A stretch of DNA of 64,000 bases from contig NZ_MUNV01000007.1 of assembly GCF_002001125.1 (NCBI RefSeq), forward strand, positions 248,001-312,000, read 5' to 3'. The position numbers and the translations under genes were made by a program. This stretch comes from Rhodanobacter sp. B04. GTDB lineage: Bacteria; Pseudomonadota; Gammaproteobacteria; Xanthomonadales; Rhodanobacteraceae. Below the pieces are notes generated by a model, which was not told where the DNA came from, made no database searches, and saw nothing but the letters and a program-made list of their open reading frames with translations. This document shows positions 38,424-46,893 of this stretch, piece by piece; the first letter of the stretch is position 1; every line of letters starts with the position of its first letter.

Positions 38424-39431
38424 TCAGCGACCTGCCATCAACGAAGCCATCACCGCCTTCTGCACGTGCAGGCGGTTCTCGGCCTCGTCGATGGCGATGC
38501 AGGCGGGCGAATCCATCACCGCGTCGGTGGCCTTGATGTTCCGGCGCAGCGGCAGGCAATGGCTGAACAGGCCGTGGTTGGTCAAGGCCATCTTCGCCTC
38601 GTCGACGATGAAGTGCTTGTGCGCCTCGCGGATCGGCTTCTCCTGCTCCCAGCTGCCGAAGAACGGCAGCGCGCCCCAGCTCTTGGCGTAGACCACGTCG
38701 GCGCCGGCATAGGCTTCCTCGATGTTGTGGCTGACCTTGAGCGAGCCGCCGTTCTCCCTCGCGTTCTGCTCGCCGAACGCCATGTAGCGCTCGTCCAGCA
38801 CATAGTCCGGCGTCGGGCACAGCAGGGTCACGTCCATGCCCATCTTGGTCGCGATCAGCAGCGCCGAGTTCGCCACCGCGGTGTTCAGCGGTTTCGGATG
38901 GTAGGTCCAGGTCAGCACGTACTTCTTGTTCTGCAGGCTGCCCAGGTGCTCCTTCATCGCCAGCGCGTGGGCCAGCTCCTGGCAGGGATGGGTGATCGTC
39001 TCCATGTTGATCACCGGCACCGTGGCGTACTGCGCGAACGCCTTGATCACCTTGTCCTGGCGATCCACCGCCCAGTCCTGGAACTTCGGGAACGCACGCA
39101 CCGCGATCAGGTCGACGTAGCGCGACAGTACGCGCGCGACTTCGGCGATGTGTTCCTCGGTATCGCCGTCCATCACGCTGCCCACCTCGAACTCGATCGG
39201 CCACGCATCCTTGCCCGGCGCCAGCACGATCGCATGGCCGCCCAGGTGGAACGCGCCCAGCTCGAAGCTGGTGCGCGTGCGCATCGACGGATTGAAGAAC
39301 ATCAGCGCGACGGATTTGCCGGCCAGCTGCTGCCCGCGCGGCGAGCGCTTGAACGCGGCGGCCTGCTCCAGCAGCGCATCGATCTCGGCACGGCTGTAGT
39401 CCTGGGTGGTGAGGAAGTGGCGAATGGTCAT
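38424..39431 (-). CDS. argF': N-acetylornithine carbamoyltransferase
   Basis: Makes N-acetylcitrulline from N-acetylornithine and carbamoyl phosphate. 335 residues. The carbamoyl-phosphate loop SMRTRTSFELG is at about 49-59, followed by the proline-free HPCQELAHALAMKEH (about 148) and HCLPLRRNIKATDAV (about 293). FPKFQDWAVDRQDKV (about 114) and the LTWTYHPKPLNTAV segment match the acetylornithine-specific enzyme of Xanthomonas and Bacteroidetes rather than ordinary ArgF. First gene of the cluster. A terminator-like hairpin lies 90 nt upstream. Confidence 0.95.
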   Translation of the reverse strand: MTIRHFLTTQDYSRAEIDALLEQAAAFKRSPRGQQLAGKSVALMFFNPSMRTRTSFELGAFHLGGHAIVLAPGKDAWPIEFEVGSVMDGDTEEHIAEVARVLSRYVDLIAVRAFPKFQDWAVDRQDKVIKAFAQYATVPVINMETITHPCQELAHALAMKEHLGSLQNKKYVLTWTYHPKPLNTAVANSALLIATKMGMDVTLLCPTPDYVLDERYMAFGEQNARENGGSLKVSHNIEEAYAGADVVYAKSWGALPFFGSWEQEKPIREAHKHFIVDEAKMALTNHGLFSHCLPLRRNIKATDAVMDSPACIAIDEAENRLHVQKAVMASLMAGR

Positions 39432-39511
39432 CGATCGTTTCCCTGCGGCTCCCGCCGCGTGAAGTCAAAATCCCAAAACAAGAACCTGGCACAGGGCCGG
39501 CAGCCTTTGAT

Positions 39512-39545
39512 CAAAACAAAAAAACCCGGCACAGGGCCGGGTTTT
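39512..39545 (-). terminator. Strong terminator-like hairpin upstream of argF'
   Basis: AAAACCCGGC/GCCGGGTTTT (39521-39545) is a 10-bp stem with loop ACAGG. On the minus strand it is followed by TTTTGTTTTG. It lies 80-115 nt upstream of the argF' start, in the sense of argF' transcription. It may be the terminator of the glycine-zipper gene or an attenuator in the argF' leader. GGCACAGGGCCGG is repeated just downstream (39488-39500), which could give an alternative fold. Confidence 0.7.
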
Positions 39546-39805
39546 ATCGTCGATACACATGAAACGCGTGCGACAGCCTACCCGGCCGAATGTCGATACA
39601 ACGGTCGGCGCGCACGCGACGTCATGCCAGCAGCCGCGCGGGCGCTGGTGAGTACGGTGGCGGTATAGACGGCTGCGGACATGCAGATTCCAGACGGTTG
39701 CCGTGCATGATGGCGACAATTTCGCTGCCATGCAACAAAAAATTTGCCGGTCGAACGATATCGCCGCCCGAAGGCGGCGACAGTACAGGCGGTTGGAGCC
39801 AAGGA
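39546..39805. other. Gap between argF' leader and glycine-zipper gene
   Basis: No gene is supported. Contains an 8-bp hairpin TCGCCGCC-CGAA-GGCGGCGA (39761-39780), which reads as a C(UUCG)G tetraloop on the minus strand and is followed about 20 nt later by AAATTTTTTG. It probably marks the 3' end of the glycine-zipper mRNA. A promoter for the arg cluster must lie in this gap or read through from upstream; I could not identify one with confidence. Confidence 0.45.
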
Positions 39806-40339
39806 TCAGTCCGCCGGCTCGACACTCACGCGCACGCGCAGGCGCTCGCCCGGATCGTAGTTCAGGCGCGACATGTATACCTCGCCGCGATAGCGGTATT
39901 CCACGTCGTAGCCGATGATCCGACGCTGCTCGGTGACCGTGTTGACCTGGTTACACGTCGTCTGGGTGGTCTGGTAGTTGCCACCCTTGTTCGACACGCT
40001 GTTGCCTACGGCGCCACCGACCACCGCACCACCCACGGTCGCCGCCGTGCGGCCATCGCCCTTGCCGATCGTGTGCCCCAGCACGCCGCCGATCACGGCA
40101 CCGAGCACGGTACTGGCGGCGCTGTTGCCGGGGTCGTGCTGCACAACCTGCTGGTCGTAGCACTGCTGCTGCGGCACATTCGTGCGCGTCACGCCCTGCA
40201 CCGGATCCGCACGCAGCACGTCAGCCCAGCCATAGTGGGCATTGTCGTCACCGCCATTGGGCGGAGTGCGCGCATCCTGCGCATAAGCACCGGAGGCCAC
40301 CAGGGCCAGGACCAGCGCGGAGAGCCATAACTTGGTCAT
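39806..40339 (-). CDS. Glycine-zipper (17 kDa surface antigen-like) exported protein
   Basis: 177 residues with a signal peptide (MTKLWLSALVLALVASGAYA). A central glycine zipper (VLGAVIGGVLGHTIGKGDGR and following VGGAVVGGAVGNSV, about 78-117) is predicted to insert in membrane. The C-terminal GYDVEYRYRGEVYMSRLNYD resembles the Rick_17kDa_Anti family. No lipobox cysteine is visible at the cleavage site, so it may be periplasmic or outer-membrane associated rather than a lipoprotein. It is divergent from cysS. Confidence 0.85.
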   Translation of the reverse strand: MTKLWLSALVLALVASGAYAQDARTPPNGGDDNAHYGWADVLRADPVQGVTRTNVPQQQCYDQQVVQHDPGNSAASTVLGAVIGGVLGHTIGKGDGRTAATVGGAVVGGAVGNSVSNKGGNYQTTQTTCNQVNTVTEQRRIIGYDVEYRYRGEVYMSRLNYDPGERLRVRVSVEPAD

Positions 40340-40517
40340 TGCGACCTCCCATCAAAAGCAACAAGCGTGCTGTGCACGTACTGACTGCATTCCAGCAAAT
40401 TCACGCTGAATACAGGCTTAGAATTAACCTTTCGCAACCATCCTGCTTACACCTTGTTAATATGCCGGGGCGATCGCGCCATGCCCGGCGCGGCCCACGC
40501 TGCGGATTTCCCCCTAC

Positions 40518-41891
40518 ATGCCGATTTCGCTCTACAACAGCCTGACTCGTCGCACCGAGATATTCGAACCGCTCGATCCGCAACGCGTGACGATGTACCT
40601 GTGTGGCCCTACGGTCTACAACTACGTGCATATCGGCAACGCGCGCGGCCCGGTGGTGTTCGACGTGCTGACCCGGCTGCTGCGCCGGCATTACCCGCGC
40701 GTGGTCTATGCACGCAACATCACGGATGTCGACGACAAGATCAACGCCGCTGCCCAGGCCCAGGGTGTCGAGATCAGTACGATCACCGGCAAGTTTGCCC
40801 AAGCCTATCGTGAAGACATGGCAGGCCTGGGCATTGCGCCACCGGATATCGAGCCCCACGCCACCGCGCATATCGGCCAGATCGTCTCGATGATCGAGGA
40901 GCTGATCGCCGGCGGCCATGCCTATGCCGCGGAAGGCCATGTGCTGTTCGACGTCAGCTCCTACCCGGCCTACGGCGCGCTCTCCGGCCGCGATACCGAG
41001 GAACTGATCGCCGGCGCCCGCGTCGAGGTCGCCCCGTACAAGAAGAATCCCGCCGATTTCGTGCTGTGGAAACCCTCCACGCCGGAGCTGCCTGGCTGGA
41101 ACAGCCCGTGGGGCATCGGCCGTCCTGGCTGGCATATCGAATGCTCGGCCATGAGCGCGGCACATCTTGGCGAAACCATCGACATCCATGCCGGCGGCGT
41201 CGACCTGCTGTTTCCGCATCACGAGAACGAGGTCGCCCAGTCCACCTGCGCCCACGGCGGCAAGGTGTTTGCGCGCTGGTGGATGCACAACGGCATGCTT
41301 ACCTTCGACGGCCGCAAGATGTCCAAGTCGCTGGGCAATGTGTTGCTGGTGCACGAACTGCTGAAGCTGCATCCGCCGGAAGCGCTGCGCCTGCTGCTGC
41401 TGCGCGGCCATTACCGCCAGCCGCTGGACTGGTCCGACAACGCCATCGCGCAGGCGATCAGCACGCTCGACGGCTGGTATCGCGTGCTGCGCGACCTGGG
41501 CGATGTCTCCTTGCCGGCCGGAACGTTACCCGCGCCTCCCCGGGTGGAGGCGGCGTTGTGCGACGACCTCAACACACCGCAAGCACTGGCTGAGCTGGCC
41601 GTGCTCGCCGATGCCGCGCGCCAGGCCGGCACGGCCGAAGCCAAGGCTGCGTTGCTCGGTGGCGGCGCCCTGCTCGGCCTGCTGCAACAGGATGCCGAAG
41701 CATGGTTCAAGCGCGGCGGTGAACAGGCCGTCGATGCGGTGCGCGTCGACGCGCTGCTGGAAGAACGCCGCCATGCCCGCGCCGCCCGCGACTTCAAGCG
41801 CGCCGATGCCATCCGCGACGAACTGGCCGCGATGAATATCGAGATCGAAGACGGCGCCCAGGGAACCCGCTGGAGCGTGATCAAGAACTAG
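40518..41891 (+). CDS. cysS: Cysteinyl-tRNA synthetase
   Basis: Class I synthetase charging tRNA-Cys. 457 residues. [20 protein letters not shown] (about 27-46) carries the zinc cysteine and the HIGN form of [13 protein letters not shown] and HHENEVAQS supply other zinc ligands, and KMSKSLGN (about 265-272) is the KMSKS loop. The C-terminal anticodon-binding region ends WSVIKN. It stands divergent from the glycine-zipper gene and upstream of sufE. Confidence 0.98.
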   Translation: MPISLYNSLTRRTEIFEPLDPQRVTMYLCGPTVYNYVHIGNARGPVVFDVLTRLLRRHYPRVVYARNITDVDDKINAAAQAQGVEISTITGKFAQAYREDMAGLGIAPPDIEPHATAHIGQIVSMIEELIAGGHAYAAEGHVLFDVSSYPAYGALSGRDTEELIAGARVEVAPYKKNPADFVLWKPSTPELPGWNSPWGIGRPGWHIECSAMSAAHLGETIDIHAGGVDLLFPHHENEVAQSTCAHGGKVFARWWMHNGMLTFDGRKMSKSLGNVLLVHELLKLHPPEALRLLLLRGHYRQPLDWSDNAIAQAISTLDGWYRVLRDLGDVSLPAGTLPAPPRVEAALCDDLNTPQALAELAVLADAARQAGTAEAKAALLGGGALLGLLQQDAEAWFKRGGEQAVDAVRVDALLEERRHARAARDFKRADAIRDELAAMNIEIEDGAQGTRWSVIKN

Positions 41892-41947
41892 CCATCGCCA
41901 ACCGTGGCCATTTCGCGGGTTCATGCATGCTGCGCGATAATGGCGCG

Positions 41948-42379
41948 ATGAACGACACCACCACATCGAGCGCCGCCCAGGCGCAATCGGACATCGCCGA
42001 GGAGTTCGCCTTCTTCGGCGACTGGACCGAGCGCTACCAGTACCTGATCGACCTCGGCAAGCAGTTGCCGGCGTTTCCCGAAGCATGGAAGACCGAGGAA
42101 TATCGCGTGCATGGCTGCCAATCGTTGGTGTGGCTGGTGCCCAGCGGCGACGCCTCGAACATGCATTTCGACGCCATTAGCGATTCGGCGATCGTCTCCG
42201 GCCTGATTGCGCTGGTGTTGCGCGTCTACTCGAACCGCAGCGCGAAGGAGATCGTCGCCACCGAGCCGCAGTTCATCGCCACCATCGGGCTGGCCAAGCA
42301 TCTCTCGCCAACCCGCTCCAATGGCCTCGCAGCCATGTTGGCGAAACTGAAAGGGTATGCAGCGCAGGCATTGGCCTGA
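41948..42379 (+). CDS. sufE: SufE family Fe-S cluster assembly protein
   Basis: 143 residues. SufE accepts persulfide sulfur from a cysteine desulfurase and enhances its activity. DWTERYQYLIDLGKQLP at about 28-44 and the sulfur-acceptor cysteine in YRVHGCQSLVWLV (about residue 59) are diagnostic. The C-terminal helix SPTRSNGLAAMLAKLK matches family ends. The ATG at 41948 is favoured over a frame beginning 21 nt earlier. No sufS or sufBCD lies nearby. Confidence 0.93.
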   Translation: MNDTTTSSAAQAQSDIAEEFAFFGDWTERYQYLIDLGKQLPAFPEAWKTEEYRVHGCQSLVWLVPSGDASNMHFDAISDSAIVSGLIALVLRVYSNRSAKEIVATEPQFIATIGLAKHLSPTRSNGLAAMLAKLKGYAAQALA

Positions 42380-42417
42380 CCCGGCAGAACGACCTGGTCG
42401 GCAGTATCCAGGACACG

Positions 42418-42454
42418 AAAAACGAAACCCCGCACCAGGCGGGGTTTCGTTTTT
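42418..42454. terminator. Bidirectional rho-independent terminator (sufE / dksA)
   Basis: A 16-bp perfect stem AAAAACGAAACCCCGC / GCGGGGTTTCGTTTTT with loop ACCAG. A/T tracts at both ends make it work in both directions. It lies between the convergent sufE and dksA genes. Confidence 0.93.
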
Positions 42455-42474
42455 CTGGGCAAGCCTGATGCGGC

Positions 42475-43629
42475 TCAGTCGCCCATCTGCTTCTGCAAGT
42501 GCTCACGGCGTTCCTGCGCATCCAGCGACAGCGTGGCGATCGGACGCGCATCCAGACGGTCAACGCCGATCTCCTCGTCGGTCTCCTCGCAGAAACCGTA
42601 GCTGCCGTCCTCGATCCGGCGCAGCGCCTTGTCGATCTTGGAGATCAGCTTGCGGTAACGGTCGCGGGTACGCAGCTCCAGCGAGTTCTCGGTCTCGCGG
42701 GTGGCACGCTCGGCTTCGTCACCGACATCACGCACTTCGTCGCGCAGGTTTTCCATGGTCTGGCGTGACTCCTCCACCAGCTGATCGCGCCAATCGCGCA
42801 GCTTGTTGCGGAAGTAGGCCAGATGCATCGGGTTCATGTACTCCTCGTTGTTGGAGGGGTGATAACCCTTCGGCAACGCGATGGTACTGGTGGACGGCAG
42901 CGCATAGCGGCCGTCCTCCCGGGTGATGCCATTATCGATATTTTTTGCAGCCAGTTTATTCATTGAGGACGACGAGTTTTTCTGATTTTTCTGGGGAGAG
43001 GCGTGACGCGCGGCAGCCGGAGCTGCGCGTGGCGTCACCATGGCGGTGGCACTCGCCACCTTGCCCTGGAAGAGGGTGCTGGCGGGTGTCGGTGATGTGC
43101 TTTTCACAACATGAGTCGGTGCCGGCTTGGCAGCCGGTGGAGTCACCTTGATTGGACTGCTGACCGGCTTGGCCGCCGCTTTCGTGGCAGGCTTCGCTGC
43201 GGGCTTGACCGGAGCGACCACTTTCTTGGCCGCCGGCTTGACTGCGGGTTTTGCGATCGTCTTGCCGACCGCACTGCCTTTGGTCTTGGTGTTCTTGACA
43301 ACTACTTTCTTGGGCGCCGGTTTCTTGGCGGCCGCTTTCTTCACGGCCTTGACTGCCGGTTTGGCCGCGGGCTTCTTGGCTGGACTGGGCTTTTTCGGCT
43401 GCGCTTTGGCTGCAGCTTTCTTGACCGCCGGCTTGGCTACGGCTTTTTTGGCCTTGCCGGCTGGCTTGGCGACGGGGCGAACTGCCTTTGCAGGCTTCTT
43501 GCTGGTGCTTTTCACGACCGATCCCTTTGCGGCAGCTGCCTTCGACTTGCCGGCCTTGGCTGCCTGTGCCTTGGCTGGAGCTTTCTTGTGCGCCATCGCG
43601 GCGGTCGAACTACGCGTCGTTTTCGCCAT
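42475..43629 (-). CDS. dksA: DksA-type RNA polymerase-binding factor with histone-H1-like N-terminal tail
   Basis: 384 residues. About 225 N-terminal residues are Lys/Ala/Pro repeats ([20 protein letters not shown] and similar), like bacterial histone-H1 homologues. The DksA domain covers about 263-384. The coiled-coil tip has DEAER (D304, E307, A309), close to the DPVDRA of E. coli DksA, with E for the second [20 protein letters not shown] follows. Of the four zinc-finger cysteines only C347 remains; the others are T350, S368 and A371 (FCEETDEE...ATLSLDAQ). DksA acts with ppGpp on initiation at rRNA and other promoters. The tail may add DNA binding (inference). Confidence 0.92.
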   Translation of the reverse strand: MAKTTRSSTAAMAHKKAPAKAQAAKAGKSKAAAAKGSVVKSTSKKPAKAVRPVAKPAGKAKKAVAKPAVKKAAAKAQPKKPSPAKKPAAKPAVKAVKKAAAKKPAPKKVVVKNTKTKGSAVGKTIAKPAVKPAAKKVVAPVKPAAKPATKAAAKPVSSPIKVTPPAAKPAPTHVVKSTSPTPASTLFQGKVASATAMVTPRAAPAAARHASPQKNQKNSSSSMNKLAAKNIDNGITREDGRYALPSTSTIALPKGYHPSNNEEYMNPMHLAYFRNKLRDWRDQLVEESRQTMENLRDEVRDVGDEAERATRETENSLELRTRDRYRKLISKIDKALRRIEDGSYGFCEETDEEIGVDRLDARPIATLSLDAQERREHLQKQMGD

Positions 43630-43744
43630 ATCCCTTCACCATTTTTGGCCGTGGCGGCCGGGTGTTATAGCCCAAGTGTTCTACACCAGCAAGCCTGCTT
43701 CTGGAATACTTGTACCACTACATGCTGCAAGCCGTTCCGGCAAC

Positions 43745-44017
43745 GTGACTGTCCTGACCCGATTGATACTGTGGTTGCTGCATTTGTACAAGCGCTGGCT
43801 CAGCCCATTGCTCGGGCAACGCTGCCGATTCCACCCCAGTTGCTCTGATTATGCACGGATTGCCGTTACGCGCTTCGGCCCGTGGCGCGGCAGCCTGCTG
43901 GCGACCTGGCGTTTGCTGCGTTGCCAGCCCTTGTGCGCCGGCGGCGAAGACCCGGTACCCGAGCGCTTTCATCTCCCCCGCTGCCGCTGCCAGGGAGATG
44001 CCCCGGACGTCCACTGA
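43745..44017 (+). CDS. yidD: Membrane protein insertion efficiency factor YidD
   Basis: 90 residues. The YidD signature is clear: [20 protein letters not shown] (about 14-33), [18 protein letters not shown], then [14 protein letters not shown]. It is a small peripheral inner-membrane protein that aids YidC/Sec insertion. The start is the GTG at 43745 with a weak ribosome site. The usual neighbours rnpA, rpmH and yidC are absent: here it stands alone after dksA (opposite strand). The C-terminal [11 protein letters not shown] is unusual in adding a CxC. Confidence 0.9.
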   Translation: MTVLTRLILWLLHLYKRWLSPLLGQRCRFHPSCSDYARIAVTRFGPWRGSLLATWRLLRCQPLCAGGEDPVPERFHLPRCRCQGDAPDVH

Positions 44018-44305
44018 CTGATCAAGAGCGCTGGACTCGTCAAGAAAGCACACTGCCTGCATGCCCAACTGCACGTGCAGGCAAGCTGCATACCGTGACA
44101 CATGGCGAAGTGGATCGCCGTTTGAATGGGCGACATTCTCGATCGTCAGCATCTTCGTCGACGACTGTGAGCGTGGACTTGCACGAAGATCGACAACAGC
44201 GTGCATGGCCATGCGCTGACGCCCGATAAGCGGCGCTGAAAGCGTGTCTGCACAGGGCGTGACGTCCGCCTTACGCAGCTTCTCCCCGATGGAGGAAAAG
44301 CTGGA
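44018..44305. other. Gap between yidD and folE2 without recognised gene
   Basis: About 290 bases between convergent genes. Short frames on both strands have no recognisable product and no ribosome-binding site. No clear terminator with a U-tract is visible. Confidence 0.35.
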
Positions 44306-45253
44306 TCACGGCGTCGAGCCGTAGCCCCCATCGAGACCCTTGCTCGCATACGCCACCGCATCATGCGGGTGCAGGCTTTCCTGATGCTCGACGCGGATAT
44401 GGAAGTCGCTGACCGCGGCGTCGCCATCGAGTGCCTTCTGGATGCGTCGGGCGGCGTCCTCGCAGAACATCAGGTTGCCACCGTTGGCCAGCGCGAAAGC
44501 CTGTTCGTCCTCGCGCTTCACCGCGGTCTGCACCGGCGTGCCGAGGGCGTGTTCGACGCGGTCGACCAGGTCGATCAGATGGAAGCCGGCGCCGGCCACG
44601 GGACGAATGCGCAGGCGCGCCACGCTGCGCTGTGCGTGCGGCGTGGCGACGATGCCATGCTCGCTGCCGAGCCAGGCCAGCACGGCCGCGTGATCGACCG
44701 GCTTGGCGGCATCGAAGTCACTGGCGAACTGATCCTGGATCAGCTGGCGCGACAACGCGGCCGAAGCCGGGCAAGTGGAGGAATAGACCACTTCGGTGCC
44801 GAATTCGAGCAGGAAGTCGTCGCCGGTCAGGCTGGCTTCGATGCAGACCGGGTACGCGCGCCAGCCGCTATGGGCACTGCGCAGGGCCGGACGACGCACC
44901 AGCTGCTCGAAATGGATGCTGAGGCAGGCACGATCGGACAGATCCTTGTGCGAATCCAGGAAGCCACGCAACAGCGCATGCAACGAATCGGCGGTGAGCG
45001 TCTGGGTGCTGAGCGCCTGCTCGACCTGCAGGTACAACCGCGACATGTGGATGCCACGCTTGTCCGGCCGCTTCAGATTGACGAAGGCACCGACCTTGGC
45101 GCTGGCGCGCTGCACATCGCCGTCACCGGCATCGAATCGTACCGGCACCTGGATGTCGGCCATGCCGACCCAGTCCAGCGCGCCGGCGAGATGCGGCTGC
45201 GCGTGGACGGCAACGTCGGGGAGCAGACGGGCGGTGTTTTCCTGGTTCGGCAT
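44306..45253 (-). CDS. folE2: GTP cyclohydrolase FolE2 (type IB)
   Basis: Converts GTP to dihydroneopterin triphosphate for folate; the type IB enzyme can use metals other than zinc. 315 residues. KRGIHMSRLY (about 65-74), the metal-binding cysteine in VVYSSTCPASAALSRQLI (about 153-170) and the late glutamate/histidine region DFHIRVEHQESLHPHDAVAY are family marks. FolE2 genes are often Zur-regulated, but I found no convincing Zur site upstream. It is not in an operon with the next gene on this strand, 108 nt away, with certainty. Confidence 0.93.
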   Translation of the reverse strand: MPNQENTARLLPDVAVHAQPHLAGALDWVGMADIQVPVRFDAGDGDVQRASAKVGAFVNLKRPDKRGIHMSRLYLQVEQALSTQTLTADSLHALLRGFLDSHKDLSDRACLSIHFEQLVRRPALRSAHSGWRAYPVCIEASLTGDDFLLEFGTEVVYSSTCPASAALSRQLIQDQFASDFDAAKPVDHAAVLAWLGSEHGIVATPHAQRSVARLRIRPVAGAGFHLIDLVDRVEHALGTPVQTAVKREDEQAFALANGGNLMFCEDAARRIQKALDGDAAVSDFHIRVEHQESLHPHDAVAYASKGLDGGYGSTP

Positions 45254-45361
45254 GGGGAAATCCTGGCATCGGCGAGCGGGCCGCCGTGAAGTCCATCAAG
45301 TTTGGGGCAGGCAGCCCGCTGCGCAATAGTGGCGCAGTGGAAACACTGAGTCTGGCATGTG

Positions 45362-46216
45362 TCAGGACAGCTGCCGCTGCCACGCCCGCGCGGCATGCCA
45401 TGCCTGCAATGCCGTCGCCAAACCGGCATGCGGCTGGCCGGCCTGCAAGGTCGCCAGGGCATCGTCCGTACGGGCGGCACGCTGTGCCAGCTTGCTGCCG
45501 TGGCGCGACTCCAGGGCACGAAACACGCTGAGTGGCCCGGCCAGAGTGGCTGATCCGCGCCAGCTGGCCAGCAGATCATCCAGCTGCGCCTTGACTGCCT
45601 GCTGCCGCGCTTCGCTGGGTGCGCGCAGCTGTGTGCGGCTCAGGCCATGCCGCGCCAGCCGAGCCATCGGCAGCGGCAGACGGTCGCGCTCGGCGTCCTG
45701 CTCCAGCCGCAGCAGCGCGTACAGCAGGTGATTGAGCGTGGCGACCCGTGCCGCGCGCGCCGGCGACGCCGCGCTGCCGTACCACCAGGCAGTTTCCAGC
45801 GCAGCCAGTGCACCATGCAGCGGCATCGCGGCATCGAACTGGACGGCAAAATCCGCAGCGGAGCCCTGCTCCAGCTGGGCCATCGCGGCCAACACCGGCG
45901 CCAGCCAGAGGTCGCTGGCGATGGCGTGCGCACGTTCGTCGTCGAACAGCACCTGGGTCAGCGGATGCCGGCCACCACTGGCGGCGGCGCCAGCCAGTTC
46001 CTCGGCCCACCAGTTGAGTTTGGCCACGGCCACCTGGGGTTCGCGGATACCGTAGGCCGCACCGAGCAGTTCCTGCTCCAGTGCGGCCAGCGCGACGTGC
46101 CCGGGATAGCGCCGGCCATCGACGAACGCCAGCGCCACGCGCTGCTGCGGCTGCACCGCCAGCCACTTGTCGATGAAGCCCTGCAGCACGGCGCCTTGTT
46201 CGACCAGCTCGATCAT
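45362..46216 (-). CDS. Squalene/phytoene synthase family-like protein
   Basis: 284 residues, all-alpha. KLNWWAEELAGA (about 66) resembles the LxWWxxEL motif of the family, and LLRLEQDAERDRLPLPMARL (about 168-187) resembles the second Asp-rich motif that precedes the RxxLP segment. The first DxxxD motif of true synthases is not evident, so prenyl-transferase activity is doubtful. It is more like the NDUFAF6-type relatives. Its ATG overlaps the stop of the phosphatase gene (ATGA). It is the last gene of mtaD-yciI-ubiG-phosphatase-this gene. No carotenoid or hopanoid genes are nearby. Confidence 0.65.
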   Translation of the reverse strand: MIELVEQGAVLQGFIDKWLAVQPQQRVALAFVDGRRYPGHVALAALEQELLGAAYGIREPQVAVAKLNWWAEELAGAAASGGRHPLTQVLFDDERAHAIASDLWLAPVLAAMAQLEQGSAADFAVQFDAAMPLHGALAALETAWWYGSAASPARAARVATLNHLLYALLRLEQDAERDRLPLPMARLARHGLSRTQLRAPSEARQQAVKAQLDDLLASWRGSATLAGPLSVFRALESRHGSKLAQRAARTDDALATLQAGQPHAGLATALQAWHAARAWQRQLS

Positions 46217-46893
46217 GCCGCGACCGGTTGCAGTTGCAGCAGACCGGCCAGCTCGGCCGGATGATCGAGCACCGCGTCGGCATCCCAGGTATGCGGATCA
46301 CCACCATCGAGGTAACCCCAGCTCACCGCGACTGTGTACAGGCCGGCGGCTGCGCCGGCCTGTATGTCGCGGCGGTCGTCGCCGACGAACAGGCAACGCG
46401 ACGGTTCCACGCCGGCGCGCGCGCAGGCCAGCAGCACCGGTGCGGGATCGGGCTTCTTCACCGGCAGCGTATCGCCGGATACCACCGCGCTGGTACGGCT
46501 GGCCCAGCCGATGCGGTTGACCAGTTCGTCGGTGAGAAACGCCGCCTTGTTGGTGACGATGCCCCAGCGCAAGCCCCGTGCCTCGATGCGTGCGAGCAGG
46601 TCGTCGATGCCATCGAACGCGCTGGTCTGCTGTGCCATCACCTGCTGGTACAGCTCGAGATAACGCGGGGTCAGCAGTTCCAGCGCAGGTTCGCCACGGT
46701 CGGCGAAGGCGCAGCGCAGGACCGCCCGCGCACCGCGCGAAACCACCTCGCGCACCGGCGCATAGGGCGGTGGCAGCACGCCCTCTTCCACGCACTGCGC
46801 GACCAACGCCGCGTACAGATCGGGCGCGCTGTCGAGCAAGGTGCCATCCAGATCGAACAGCACGCCCTGGATATTTTCCGGCAATGACTTCAT
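46213..46893 (-). CDS. HAD-IA phosphatase, phosphoglycolate phosphatase/MupP type
   Basis: 226 residues. HAD motif I FDLDGTLLDSAPDLYAAL (about 13-30), motif II VTNKAAF, motif III KKPDPAPVL and motif IV FVGDDRRDIQAG are all visible. Its place directly after ubiG matches Pseudomonas, where the gene is mupP (MurNAc-6-phosphate phosphatase in cell-wall recycling). By sequence alone it could equally be Gph. The start at 46893 overlaps the ubiG stop (ATGA) and is preferred to a GTG 12 nt upstream. Confidence 0.88.
   Translation of the reverse strand: MKSLPENIQGVLFDLDGTLLDSAPDLYAALVAQCVEEGVLPPPYAPVREVVSRGARAVLRCAFADRGEPALELLTPRYLELYQQVMAQQTSAFDGIDDLLARIEARGLRWGIVTNKAAFLTDELVNRIGWASRTSAVVSGDTLPVKKPDPAPVLLACARAGVEPSRCLFVGDDRRDIQAGAAAGLYTVAVSWGYLDGGDPHTWDADAVLDHPAELAGLLQLQPVAA

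Noticed and set aside
37797..39668. Long plus-strand frame opposite paiB and argF'
   Set aside because: No motif and a shadow-type composition; it spans the ends of two convincing minus-strand genes.
40340..40517. Promoters in the cysS/glycine-zipper divergent gap
   Set aside because: AT-rich hexamers such as TAGAAT and TTAATA occur, but none has a -35 at an acceptable spacing, so none is reported.
45254..45361. Zur operator upstream of folE2
   Set aside because: No palindrome resembling a Zur site could be found, though the family is often Zur-controlled.
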